This document shows positions 16,764 through 25,259 of a DNA stretch of 57,812 nt, piece by piece. The translations under genes were made by a program, and so were the position numbers. The DNA is from JAADCS01 sp964473735 (GTDB lineage: Bacteria > Hydrothermota > Hydrothermia > LBFQ01), in contig CAYYQD010000005.1 of NCBI GenBank assembly GCA_964473735.1, forward strand, positions 1-57,812, in the 5' to 3' direction. The notes under the pieces were generated by a model. The model was not told where the DNA came from, did not search any database, and saw only the letters and a list, made by a program, of their open reading frames with translations. Position 1 is the stretch's first letter, and each line of letters opens with the position of its first letter.

Positions 16764-16778
16764 CGATATTCAATATCG
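16764..16778. repeat. 15-bp palindrome CGATATT-C-AATATCG
   Basis: Perfect 7-bp inverted repeat around a single central C, between repeat copies A and B, with GGTCC/GGACC also paired further out (16760-16764 and 16786-16790). It could be an operator or a cruciform/hairpin. Confidence 0.6.
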
Positions 16779-16824
16779 TGAGATTGGACCCCGCAGTTTT
16801 AGAGAGAAAATGGAGACTCATATC

Positions 16825-16862
16825 GGTACCACTTTTGCGGATTTTATACCCGGAGTGATACC
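16825..16862 (+). repeat. palindromic repeat, copy B (38 bp)
   Basis: GGTACCACTT, an 18-base centre with TTTTATACCCG, then GAGTGATACC. It shares both arms and the TTTTATACCC core with copy A, and TTTGC plus the core with copy D. Confidence 0.85.
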
Positions 16863-16958
16863 GCTCTATGGGTCGTCTTGCCGGACGGTGGCGGTCGGTC
16901 GTTTATCCGTCATGGAGGATGTTTCCAATCCGATATCGGCTTGGGGTGTGTGGGTACC

Positions 16959-16978
16959 GGTACCACTTCCCGGATACC
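16959..16978 (+). repeat. partial palindromic repeat, copy C
   Basis: GGTACCACTTCCCGGATACC: intact left arm followed directly by a shortened right part. It overlaps the 12-bp palindrome GGTACCGGTACC at 16953-16964. Confidence 0.55.
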
Positions 16979-17016
16979 TTCAGTTCGCTCCCTGTCCCGA
17001 ATCCTACCCTCAACCG

Positions 17017-17022
17017 TACAAT
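17017..17022 (+). promoter_or_regulatory. -10 box of the M28 peptidase gene (TACAAT)
   Basis: TACAAT 6 nt before ATG 17029, with no ribosome-binding site. It decides the start: the longer frame from 16810 would translate repeat DNA. Confidence 0.6.
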
Positions 17023-17028
17023 TTTCGG

Positions 17029-18720
17029 ATGCTCTTCGTTGTTGGTATCCTCCAGCCCTCCATAGACAGCATAAAGGAGACGGTTTATTTCCTCGCCTCC
17101 GACAGCCTTGAGGGGAGGTTCACGGGTAGCAGGGGGGAGAGGTTGGCGAGGGCCTACATAGTTAGAAAACTGAAATCCTACGGCTACGACGTCAAGGTCC
17201 AGCCCTTTGATGCTCTCGTATCCCTTGAGCCCGTGGGGTACGAGAGACGGTTTCTCATCTTCAAGAGACCCCTGACCTACCTAAAGGTCGGAAGGAAGAA
17301 CTACAGGCTGGGTGAGGACTTCCTGCCCTTGAGTTTCTCGGACGACGGCCACGTCTCCGCGAAGGCCGTTTTCGTAGGGTGGGGTATATCCGACAGCACA
17401 TACGACGAGTACGAGGGTCTGGACGTTAAAGGTAAGGTCGTGGTCCTATTCCGGTACTCTCACCCGGACAGCAGTAAGTACGATCGCTTCGCTCCTATAC
17501 CCACGAAGCTGAGGATAGCGAGGGAGAAGGGGGCCGCGGCGGTCATACTGGTGAATCCACCGGACCACGAGGACGACCTCCGTCCCCTCAGGGCGAGGGA
17601 CCTACAGAACTCCGGAATCGTGGCCGTTATGGTCAAGAGGACGGTGGCGAGGGATATATTAGGCGTACCTTTAGACAGCCTGTACGCCCGTATGGTGAGG
17701 GGGGAGAGGGTAGGTTTCCCTACAGGTAAGACGGTGTCCGTGGGTGTAAAGCTCCGTAAGAAGTACGTTAAGACCGCCAACGTAATAGCCGTACTCCCCG
17801 GTGAGAGCGGGAGGTGGATAGGTCTGGGGGCCCACTACGACCACTTAGGATGGGGAGGACCGGGGAGCGGCTCCCTCCGTCCCGACACCCACGCCGTACA
17901 TCACGGGGCCGACGACAACGCCTCCGGTGTGGCCGCCGTTCTGGAGCTGGCCCGGACGTGGGCGAAGGAGAGGCCCCGAAGGACCTTAGCCTTCATGTTC
18001 TGGAGCGGAGAGGAGATAGGGCTTTTAGGCTCCAGGTACTTCACCGAACATCCCCTCCTCCCATTAGACAGCGCCATCGCCTACCTCAACTACGATATGG
18101 TCGGAAGGATGAGAGACTCCACCTTCTCCGTCTTAGGAGCCTACAGCGGCAAGGGTCTGGACAGCCTGATAGCCCACGTAGCCTCCCGCTACGGCTACAA
18201 GATCAACCTGGGTGCAGGGGCGGTAGGCCCCAGCGACCACACCTCCTTCTACCTGAAGGGAGTACCGGTGGCGCACTTCTTCACCGGGGCCCACGAGGAT
18301 TACCATAAACCCTCCGACACGCCGGAGAAGATAAACTACGACGGTATAGCAGCCATAGTCAGGGTAACGGACGAGGTCTTAGACAGCCTGATGGTCCTCC
18401 CCCGGTTGGAGTACGTTAAGGTGAAGGAGAAGGCCCCGAGCGGCGGGAGGATGGGAAAGCTGAAGGTTAAGCTGGGCATAATACCGGCCTACGCCAGCAG
18501 GGTAAAGGGGGTCAAGGTGGAGGGAGTTGTACCCGGGAAACCGGCGGAGATGTCCGGTATCATGGCGGGGGACGTGATAGTATCTATCGGTGGGAAGCCC
18601 GTGAATAACATCTACGACTACATAGACGCCCTTATGAGGTACAAACCCGGAGATAGGACGGTGATAACCGTCAGGAGGGGCGGGCAAACCCTGGAGCTGG
18701 AGGTGGTGTTCCCTAAGTGA
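17029..18720 (+). CDS. secreted M28 peptidase with PA and PDZ domains
   Basis: A 563-residue zinc aminopeptidase-type enzyme. Order: short hydrophobic N terminus, peptidase part 1, an inserted protease-associated domain (about 85-235), the M28 core with zinc ligands in GAHYDHLG, HHGADDNASG, SGEEIGLLG and HKPSDTPEK, and a C-terminal PDZ domain (about 470-563, GIMAGDVIVSIGGKPV). It probably trims peptides in the periplasm or outside; the PDZ may bind substrate C termini. The start at 17029 replaces an in-frame start at 16810. Independent unit, transcribed away from the repeat cluster. Confidence 0.9.
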   Translation: MLFVVGILQPSIDSIKETVYFLASDSLEGRFTGSRGERLARAYIVRKLKSYGYDVKVQPFDALVSLEPVGYERRFLIFKRPLTYLKVGRKNYRLGEDFLPLSFSDDGHVSAKAVFVGWGISDSTYDEYEGLDVKGKVVVLFRYSHPDSSKYDRFAPIPTKLRIAREKGAAAVILVNPPDHEDDLRPLRARDLQNSGIVAVMVKRTVARDILGVPLDSLYARMVRGERVGFPTGKTVSVGVKLRKKYVKTANVIAVLPGESGRWIGLGAHYDHLGWGGPGSGSLRPDTHAVHHGADDNASGVAAVLELARTWAKERPRRTLAFMFWSGEEIGLLGSRYFTEHPLLPLDSAIAYLNYDMVGRMRDSTFSVLGAYSGKGLDSLIAHVASRYGYKINLGAGAVGPSDHTSFYLKGVPVAHFFTGAHEDYHKPSDTPEKINYDGIAAIVRVTDEVLDSLMVLPRLEYVKVKEKAPSGGRMGKLKVKLGIIPAYASRVKGVKVEGVVPGKPAEMSGIMAGDVIVSIGGKPVNNIYDYIDALMRYKPGDRTVITVRRGGQTLELEVVFPK

Positions 18721-18764
18721 GCGGGCTTTAATCGGTGCTAATGCGCTCACCCCATTACCCACCG

Positions 18765-18770
18765 TATAAT
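18765..18770 (+). promoter_or_regulatory. -10 box of the HD-tatD-CNNM operon (TATAAT)
   Basis: TATAAT 10 nt before the HD-protein ATG, no Shine-Dalgarno. No consensus -35 at a 17-base spacing. Confidence 0.55.
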
Positions 18771-18780
18771 CTACAAACTC

Positions 18781-19488
18781 ATGACCGCAGTGAAGACGGA
18801 GGTAAAGCCGAAAAAACCCGTTACCCTTAACGAGGTCAAGGCCCATCCCAAGGTGGAGGCGCTTATTCTCAAGGCTGACAGGAACCTTGAGGCTTTAGGT
18901 TATACGGAGCACGGTAAGAGGCACGTATCGTGGGTTTCCAAAAACGCCGGCAGGATAATGAGGAAGCTGGGGTTTCCGGAGAGGAGGGCAGAGCTGGCCG
19001 AGATAGCGGGTTACCTGCACGACATAGGAAACGCCGTGAATCGGGTCGGCCACGAGCACGTCGGGGCCCTTCTGGCGAAAGATATCCTCACGGAACTGGG
19101 GATGCCCTTTGAGGAGATACTGGAGATAATGGCCGCCATAGGAAACCACCACGAGGAGAGCGGATACCCGGTATCGGATATAGCCGCAGCCCTGATAATC
19201 TCTGATAAAGCCGACGTCCATCGCACGAGGGTGAGGCCCCAGAACCGCACCTCCTTGGCGCTGGTGAACGACATCCACGACAGGGTAAATTACGCCTCAA
19301 CCCTCTCGCGCATAGAGATAGATTCGGACAACCGGATCATATCCTACAACATAGAGATAGACATAAACATAGCCCCCATTTACGAGTACTTTGAGATATT
19401 CCTTGACCGCCTCATCATATCCCGTAAGGCCGCCAAGGTCCTGAACGCCGAGCTCCACCTGTACATAAACGGGGCACGTATGGCATGA
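18781..19488 (+). CDS. HD-domain phosphohydrolase
   Basis: A 235-residue metal-dependent phosphohydrolase. The metal-binding set is visible: His48 in GKRHV, His80-Asp81 in YLHDIGN, His91/93 in GHEHVG, NHHEESG and later SDKAD. Such proteins hydrolyse nucleotides or cyclic dinucleotides; the family is also often annotated simply as a conserved HD protein. No sensor domain is attached. The gene starts an operon with tatD and a CBS protein. Confidence 0.82.
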   Translation: MTAVKTEVKPKKPVTLNEVKAHPKVEALILKADRNLEALGYTEHGKRHVSWVSKNAGRIMRKLGFPERRAELAEIAGYLHDIGNAVNRVGHEHVGALLAKDILTELGMPFEEILEIMAAIGNHHEESGYPVSDIAAALIISDKADVHRTRVRPQNRTSLALVNDIHDRVNYASTLSRIEIDSDNRIISYNIEIDINIAPIYEYFEIFLDRLIISRKAAKVLNAELHLYINGARMA

Positions 19489-20261
19489 CGGACACCCACT
19501 GTCACCTGAACGACCCCCGTTTCGCGGAGGACCTGGAGGAGGTGGTACAACGGGCGGTAGAGTGGGGGGTAAGGCGTATCAACGTCGTGGGATACGACCT
19601 CCCGTCCTCCAAGAGGGCGGTTGAGATAGCCGGGCGCTTTCCGGAGGTGTGGGCGGTCGTAGGGCTACACCCTTACGAGGCGGAGAGGTACGGTGAGGAG
19701 GACCTGAGGGGGATAGAGGACCTGCTCGCCCACCCCAAGGTGGTGGCGGTCGGGGAGATAGGTCTTGATTACTACAGGGGACCGGAGGACAGGGGGGCCC
19801 AGAGGGAGCTCTTCGTGAGGCAGATAGCCATCGCCCGTGCCCACGCTTTACCGGTCGTACTCCACGTAAGGGATGCCTTTGAGGACGTTGTATCCGTGAT
19901 ATCGGACTTCCCGGACGTTCCTTTCCTCTTTCACTCCTTCTCCGGAGACGAAAAGGATATGGGGAGGGTGGTGTCCCATCAGAACTGGTACGTCTCCTTC
20001 TCCGGTATGCTAACCTTCCTCTCCCACGTACGGAGGGCCGCGGCGGTCTCACCGAAGGACAGGACCCTTGTGGAGACGGACGCCCCCTACTTAGCCCCGG
20101 TACCCAAGAGAGGCAGGAGGAACGAGCCGGCCTACGTGAAGTTCGTACTTGAAAGGTTGGCGGAAGTGTGGGGGATGGAGCGAGAGGAGGCGGAGAGACT
20201 GACCGACAGGAACGCCGGGCGTTTCTTCGGGTACGGAAAGAGAGAGATTGGTAGTCCTTAA
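19485..20261 (+). CDS. tatD: TatD-family deoxyribonuclease
   Basis: A 258-residue TIM-barrel metallohydrolase, close to the YcfH/TatD group acting in DNA 3'-end processing. The metal motif HCH is at residues 5-7, with GEIGLDYY, VLHVRDA, FHSFSGD and ETDAPYLAP following in the family order. Start overlaps the HD gene stop by four bases (ATGA). Confidence 0.92.
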   Translation: MTDTHCHLNDPRFAEDLEEVVQRAVEWGVRRINVVGYDLPSSKRAVEIAGRFPEVWAVVGLHPYEAERYGEEDLRGIEDLLAHPKVVAVGEIGLDYYRGPEDRGAQRELFVRQIAIARAHALPVVLHVRDAFEDVVSVISDFPDVPFLFHSFSGDEKDMGRVVSHQNWYVSFSGMLTFLSHVRRAAAVSPKDRTLVETDAPYLAPVPKRGRRNEPAYVKFVLERLAEVWGMEREEAERLTDRNAGRFFGYGKREIGSP

Positions 20262-21303
20262 GGTAATCTTAGTCCTGCTCTTCTTCGGGTTGTCCGCCGT
20301 AGTTTCGGGTTCGGAGGTTGCCTACTTCAGCCGTAAGTCCCCCAGTGATCTGGGGCGTACGAAGGCTTTCGGCCTTCTGGCCACCATCCTGCTCCTGAAC
20401 AACCTATCAAACTCCTACCTCTCCTCCATAGTGGCCGACGTCGTCCCCGCCTCCGACCTCGTCGTGGGGATCCTACTATCTCTGACGGTAACCGTATTCG
20501 CCGAGTTCGTTCCCAAGCGTATAGCCCTCACCCATCCTCGTCCCTTCGTGAAGGCTACGGAGTTCATCTATCGCCCCCTCTCCTACCTCTTCTCCGTATT
20601 GAAGGTGAAGGTTGAGGCCGATACCACCAAGCTCACCACTTACGCCGTTATGGAGGCCGTTGTGGATGCCGTACGCAACTCGGATATGACGGACGAGGAG
20701 AGGCTCCAGATAGCCAAGGTGCTGTACGCCATACACGGTAGGGGTTTTGCCGTCCTCTATCCCCTCTCGGAGAGCCCCCTGATTAAGTTTGAGATGTCGG
20801 TCGGAGAGGCCCTCAAGGTCCTTGAAGAAGAGGGGTACGACAGGGATTGGGTTCCCGTCTATCACGTGGAGCCGAACGAGGTGACCCACATGGTTAGCCT
20901 CCAGACCCTCCTGAACTCCCCACCGGACGAGCCGATAATGGACGTACCCAAGGAGCGGGCCATATACTTTCCCATAATCGGCAGCTTCACACGTATTCTG
21001 CAGATCGTTGAGGATAGGGGCCACGTGGTCTTAGTGGATGAGTTCGGGAACGTCAGGGGTTTCTCCTACAGGAAGGACGTTGAGGTGTGGATACTGTCCT
21101 CGGGGAGCGTTCTACCCATAAGGACCTCTCTCTTGGAGGTGTATATCATCACGGGGAAGGAGCTGGGCCCTATAAACTGGGACCTGGCGGACCTGTTTCA
21201 GCACGAGCTCGGGAGACCGGCCGAGGACGGCGACAGCGTTGTCGTGGATGGGCTTCGCCTTACCGTGGTCAGGGATATGTACGTGCGGATAGACCGGCTA
21301 TAG
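20248..21303 (+). CDS. CNNM-type membrane protein with CBS-like region
   Basis: A 351-residue protein of the CorC/HlyC (CNNM) group: N-terminal membrane domain with about three or four helices (SAVVSGSEVAYFS, where the family has the conserved small-residue/acidic helix), then a cytoplasmic pair of CBS-like modules (about 165-265, VLVDEFGNVRGF) and a C-terminal CorC-type domain. The family is linked to magnesium or sodium transport. TTG start overlaps tatD by 14 bases. The 3' end overlaps the convergent glycosyltransferase by six bases. Confidence 0.8.
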   Translation: MVVLKVILVLLFFGLSAVVSGSEVAYFSRKSPSDLGRTKAFGLLATILLLNNLSNSYLSSIVADVVPASDLVVGILLSLTVTVFAEFVPKRIALTHPRPFVKATEFIYRPLSYLFSVLKVKVEADTTKLTTYAVMEAVVDAVRNSDMTDEERLQIAKVLYAIHGRGFAVLYPLSESPLIKFEMSVGEALKVLEEEGYDRDWVPVYHVEPNEVTHMVSLQTLLNSPPDEPIMDVPKERAIYFPIIGSFTRILQIVEDRGHVVLVDEFGNVRGFSYRKDVEVWILSSGSVLPIRTSLLEVYIITGKELGPINWDLADLFQHELGRPAEDGDSVVVDGLRLTVVRDMYVRIDRL

Positions 21304-22791
21304 GGTCTCTCCCACCTCCTCCACGTCCCAGTCCCAGACGCTGTCCGGAAGCTCCTCCTCTATCCTGAGAACGGAGGAGGTCCCAAGCCACATGAGACCG
21401 AAGGTGGTGGTCGCCAGAGCCAGGGCGAGTATCATCTGGAAGGTAACGGAGCTTAGAAGGACGAGACCTACTAAGTAAGTGGCGAACAGAACCTCAAGGC
21501 GGGATATAAGCAGGTTTTTACTTATACCGGCCGTGGTTATGATACCCCTCTCGCCGGCCTTGGGGGTACGTTCAAATATCCCCCTATCCCCGAAGAGACC
21601 TTCAAGCACGGCGTTAGTGTTGTTAAGGGCTAACCCCCCTACCACCGCCATACCAAAGGGAACCGTAAGGAGGGCCTTCCACGTACCTCTGGCGAAGTAA
21701 TGGGCCACCCCGAAGGCTAACCATACCACGGCTATGGTCAGGACCGCCCACACGCCCATGGCTAAGAAGAGACGGGGAAATTCCCCCGAGAACTTAACGT
21801 AAAGCACGGGTGGGAGGAGGAACATCAGCAGTACCCCTAAGGGGTAACCCACGTTCCCGAAGGTCTGCATAAGCACCTCAACCTTCCACGACAGGGGCCA
21901 CTTTGGGGATAGAATACGTCTCCAGTGTTTACGGAGCACCTGCGCCCCTCCCTTCGCCCACCTCTTCTGCTGCGCTTTGAAGGCTAAGACGGAATCGGGG
22001 AGCTCCGAAGGCACGACCACGTCCGGCAGGTACAGGATCCTGTACCCCCTGTCGTACAGCCTTATGGACAGGTCAGAGTCCTCGGTTAAAGTTTCCGTCT
22101 GCCATCCCCCCACCCACTCAACGGCCGACCTCTTTAACACCCCGGCTGTTCCGTTGAACGTCATCCACAGCCCCAGACGGCTTCTGACGAACTGCTCAAC
22201 GACGAAGTGAAGGTTCAGCATGAAGGCCTGGGCCTCGGTCAGGAGACTGGAGTCCTCGTTCAGGAACCCCCAGCGGGTCTGGACCCCGGCCAGTTTGGGA
22301 TCGGCCTCAAGGAAGGGTACGGTACGAAGGAGGAAATCTTCAGGTGGGACGAAGTCCGCATCAAATATGGCGAAGTACTCCGCATCGCTTATGCCCATGC
22401 CGTAGGAGAGGGCGCCGGCCTTGAATCCCTTTCTGTTCCCTCTCCTAATGTGCTTCACGTTTATTCCTTTTGACTTCAGATTCTCCACCACCCGGGCTGC
22501 TACCTCCGGCGTCTCGTCCGTTGAGTCGTCAAGTACTTGAATCTCTAACTTGTCTCTGGGCCACTTTATACGGGCGGCCGCCCGTATAACCCTCTCAACC
22601 ACGAAGGGCTCGTTATACACCGGAAGCTGTACGCACACCTTGGGGTACCTCTTCAGTGGAGGTGGATCAAGACTCCATCTCTTCCGAAGGAAATAAAAGG
22701 CCACCACGTGAAAGAGGTACCTCAGAGATACCGCCCCAAAGAAGGTCAGAAGGACAACGTAAACCCCTAACAGCAGCACCTTCCATTCCAT
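21298..22791 (-). CDS. processive membrane glycosyltransferase (GT2)
   Basis: A 497-residue cellulose/mannan-synthase-like enzyme: one N-terminal membrane helix, a GT-A domain with DDSTDET, DADFVPP, TLTEDSDLS and the processivity motif QQKRW, then several C-terminal membrane helices. It should polymerise a beta-linked polysaccharide and pass it across the inner membrane, possibly for surface glycan or biofilm. The longer frame from 22866 is replaced by ATG 22791, which begins at the first membrane helix and has TAGAAT (22803-22808, minus) 11 nt upstream. Divergent from the PorX-like gene. Confidence 0.88.
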   Translation of the reverse strand: MEWKVLLLGVYVVLLTFFGAVSLRYLFHVVAFYFLRKRWSLDPPPLKRYPKVCVQLPVYNEPFVVERVIRAAARIKWPRDKLEIQVLDDSTDETPEVAARVVENLKSKGINVKHIRRGNRKGFKAGALSYGMGISDAEYFAIFDADFVPPEDFLLRTVPFLEADPKLAGVQTRWGFLNEDSSLLTEAQAFMLNLHFVVEQFVRSRLGLWMTFNGTAGVLKRSAVEWVGGWQTETLTEDSDLSIRLYDRGYRILYLPDVVVPSELPDSVLAFKAQQKRWAKGGAQVLRKHWRRILSPKWPLSWKVEVLMQTFGNVGYPLGVLLMFLLPPVLYVKFSGEFPRLFLAMGVWAVLTIAVVWLAFGVAHYFARGTWKALLTVPFGMAVVGGLALNNTNAVLEGLFGDRGIFERTPKAGERGIITTAGISKNLLISRLEVLFATYLVGLVLLSSVTFQMILALALATTTFGLMWLGTSSVLRIEEELPDSVWDWDVEEVGETL

Positions 22792-23139
22792 AAGAAGGGG
22801 GAATTCTAACGCAGATACGTCCCTTTTTAGGATGCTGGTCGTGGTACAGATCCCGACCTTAGACATCCCCTTAGACTCAGGCGTCTAAATTTAGACATCC
22901 GTATCTGGGAATGTCTAAATCCCATTGGGAGTGATTCTGCACTTAGGGTATATGTGTATGTATTATACTTCATACAGTAATTTTGAAGACATTATTTATT
23001 ACACAACTTATAGAGCGGTGTCTAAGTTTAGACACCATCATTTTGGGAGTAAAAAGCAAAATTTGTTGCCTTAAGGCCCTTAGACACTTTAGACGTAGAT
23101 ATATATAGGGAATATAACACTCTTAGAATAGACAGTCAG
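22792..23139. promoter_or_regulatory. divergent control region with TTAGAC-box array
   Basis: A 348-base AT-rich region between the glycosyltransferase and the PorX-like gene. TTAGAC occurs at 22859, 22871, 22891, 23028, 23080 and 23089; the reverse GTCTAA at 22883, 22913 and 23020. Two pairs form palindromes of the same design, GTCTAA-N2-TTAGAC, at 22883-22896 and 23020-23033; the second extends to a 20-base imperfect palindrome (23017-23036). The boxes at 23080 and 23089 lie just upstream of the weak -35 position of the PorX-like promoter (TAGAAT at 23124-23129). Confidence 0.75.
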
Positions 23140-24594
23140 ATGAAGGTACTCTGGATAGACGACGAGATTGAGGAGATGTATTCCATCGTAGCTTTCTTGA
23201 AGTCACAGGGTGTAGATGTGGATACGGCAACTACGGTTGAGGAGGGGGTTGATAAGCTGTCCCGCCATAACTACAACCTCATCCTGTTGGACTACAGGAT
23301 GCCGGGGATAGACGGACTTCAGGCTCTGAAGCTCATAAAGAGAACCTATCCCCACGTACCCGTAGTGATGCTAACGATGATGACGGACGCCGAGCTGATA
23401 AAGAAGGCTATGGTTGAGGACGCTTACGATTACATAGTAAAACCCGTACAACCCGCCCAGCTCATGGCACTTATTGCACGCCTCCAGAAGGAAAGCCTCA
23501 AGAAGGAGTACTACATGGACGAGGCGGATCGCCTGAGGGAGGAGGTGTCCCGGATACCGGAGACTTTTGACGGGTACCTCCTGAAGGCGGTAAAGATATT
23601 CCAGGCCAGACACGTATATAAAGGGTATAGGAGCAAGTTTGACGAGCTCTTGAGAGAGGAGAACGTAAAGTTCGCGTCGTGGATAGAGCGGAGCTACCCC
23701 GAGATAATAAGGGACGACACTCTCCTCATGTCTCACAACATCCTGAAGAAGCTCGTACTCCCGTACGTTGAAGTTTCTCCGGTCGTTTTAATAGTACTTG
23801 ATAACTTCAGGTTTGACCAGATATACGAGATAGTCTCGGCCCTCTCGCCCAACTACAAGATAGAGCAGAGCATATACATGTCCCTCCTGCCGACGGCGAC
23901 CCAGTACTCAAGGAACGCTATATTCAGCGGTCTTTTACCCGACGAGACGGATCTTCTAATACCCGGATCCCTTCAGGATAACCAGAGTGAGCTCAAACTA
24001 CTGTGGAAGCAGCTGGAGAGGGAAGGGTACAAGGTCGGAGTCTGGTATACCAAGATAAAGAACCTTGAAGCCCTATCCAAGATGAAGCCCTACGGTAAAA
24101 GGTTGGAGGTTTATATCGTCAATTTCGTGGATACCATTCTGCACCTGACGGCCAACGTTGAGGCCCTGAAAGCTCTCGGTGAAGGAGAGGCGTCAATAAA
24201 GAGGTGGGCCCGCCTCATAATGGAGGACGGCAGGTTCTCATCGGTTATAAACCGCTTCTTAGACAGAGGGTACAGGGTTTTCATCACGTCGGACCACGGA
24301 TGGACCATCGGGAGGACACCCGTACTGGTGAAGGGAGAGGACTTTACCAAGGGCTTCAGGCATAAGCACGGCAGGGACTTACGGCCCGAGGGTGAAGGGA
24401 GATGGGTGGAGGTACCTAACCCTAAGGATTGGGGACTACCCGACTGGGGTAAGTTCCTGTTCGCCGCGGAGGATACCTTCTTCGTGTGGGGAGACAGGGC
24501 GGGTGAGTTCGCCGAGATATACCGTAAAAAGATGTTTCACGGGGGAATATCCCTTGAGGAGATGGTGCTATCGCTGGTCAGCGTGAGCGTGTAG
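23140..24594 (+). CDS. porX: PorX-like response regulator with PglZ phosphatase domain
   Basis: A 484-residue regulator. Residues 1-118 are a receiver domain with the phospho-acceptor Asp51 (LLDYRMPG) and Lys101; a helical linker follows; residues about 210-480 are a PglZ/alkaline-phosphatase domain with LIVLDNFR (Asp221), the probable nucleophile region PTATQYSRNAIFSG (Thr252/Thr254), VDTILH (Asp331), TSDHG (383-387) and RHKHGRD. This is the architecture of PorX, the type IX secretion regulator of Bacteroidota, whose phosphatase acts on oligonucleotides. The PorY-type kinase and type IX genes are not in the window. TAGAAT ends 10 nt before the ATG. Confidence 0.87.
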   Translation: MKVLWIDDEIEEMYSIVAFLKSQGVDVDTATTVEEGVDKLSRHNYNLILLDYRMPGIDGLQALKLIKRTYPHVPVVMLTMMTDAELIKKAMVEDAYDYIVKPVQPAQLMALIARLQKESLKKEYYMDEADRLREEVSRIPETFDGYLLKAVKIFQARHVYKGYRSKFDELLREENVKFASWIERSYPEIIRDDTLLMSHNILKKLVLPYVEVSPVVLIVLDNFRFDQIYEIVSALSPNYKIEQSIYMSLLPTATQYSRNAIFSGLLPDETDLLIPGSLQDNQSELKLLWKQLEREGYKVGVWYTKIKNLEALSKMKPYGKRLEVYIVNFVDTILHLTANVEALKALGEGEASIKRWARLIMEDGRFSSVINRFLDRGYRVFITSDHGWTIGRTPVLVKGEDFTKGFRHKHGRDLRPEGEGRWVEVPNPKDWGLPDWGKFLFAAEDTFFVWGDRAGEFAEIYRKKMFHGGISLEEMVLSLVSVSV

Positions 24595-24606
24595 ATACCC
24601 CCGGAC

Positions 24607-25251
24607 TCACCTCCTCTCCCCGAATATCCCCCTGCCTATCCGCAGGACGTTAGCGCCCTCTAAAAGGGCGTACTTCCAGTCCTCCGTCATCCCCGCCGAT
24701 ACCTTTGGCAGACCGTTCTCCTCCGCTATCCTTCTCAGGAGGGCGAAAGCCCGACGGGAGCGTTTCTCCTCCACCGGGTACGGCCCCACGGTCATTACAC
24801 CCACGAGCCTCAGGTTAGGGAGAGAGCGCACGTACTCTATGAGGTCTCTGGCCTCCTCCGGTGCTACCCCGTGTTTCTGGGGCTCCCCCGAAGTATTCAC
24901 CTCAACGAAGACCTCCATCGGACGTCTCAACCTTTTGGATATGGCCTCCGCGATCTCCCTCCTGTCTATACTCTGAATTACGTCAAAGAGACGTACAGCC
25001 TTATTTACCTTGTTCCTCTGTAGGTGTCCCACCATGTGCCACACGATGTCGGGCCTATCCACCACGGGTATCTTCTCCGAGGCCTCCTGAACCCTGTTCT
25101 CGCCGAAATGTCTGCATCCCTCCTCGTAGACCTCTATCATCCGGACGGGGTCCACCCCCTTACTCACAGCCACGACCAGAACCTCATCCCTCCTACCGAT
25201 CCTATCCATGAACTCCCTGACCTCTCCTAAGAACTTCCTGTACCCCTTCAT
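24607..25251 (-). CDS. PLP-homeostasis protein YggS/PROSC
   Basis: A 214-residue fold-III PLP-binding protein with no known catalysis, which controls free pyridoxal phosphate and amino-acid balance. The PLP lysine is in VAVSKG; HFGENRVQE, WHMVGHLQRNK and the phosphate-binding SAGMTEDW with GRGIFGER at the end are standard. The ATG lies 5 nt after TAGAAT (25257-25262, minus) whose TAG is the stop of the endonuclease V gene. Confidence 0.94.
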   Translation of the reverse strand: MKGYRKFLGEVREFMDRIGRRDEVLVVAVSKGVDPVRMIEVYEEGCRHFGENRVQEASEKIPVVDRPDIVWHMVGHLQRNKVNKAVRLFDVIQSIDRREIAEAISKRLRRPMEVFVEVNTSGEPQKHGVAPEEARDLIEYVRSLPNLRLVGVMTVGPYPVEEKRSRRAFALLRRIAEENGLPKVSAGMTEDWKYALLEGANVLRIGRGIFGERR

Positions 25252-25259
25252 CCCGAATT

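Larger units (their letters stand above)
16585..17028. other. divergent intergenic region rich in palindromes
   Basis: About 440 bases between divergent starts. It contains two complete 38-base palindromic repeats, a partial third, a 15-base palindrome (16764-16778), CCGATATCGG (16930-16939) and GGTACCGGTACC (16953-16964). An open frame on the plus strand runs through it into the peptidase, but its translation has no family resemblance and the -10 box at 17017 supports a later start. Confidence 0.7.

Noticed and set aside
16810..17028. 73-codon N-terminal extension of the M28 peptidase
   Set aside because: It translates through palindromic repeats with no family similarity; TACAAT 6 nt before ATG 17029 and the hydrophobic start there favour the shorter form.
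22859..22918. TTAGAC boxes as ordinary Leu-Asp codons
   Set aside because: TTAGAC is common in coding DNA here (TTA GAC), but this stretch is upstream of the chosen starts and the boxes form palindromes, so codon usage does not explain them.
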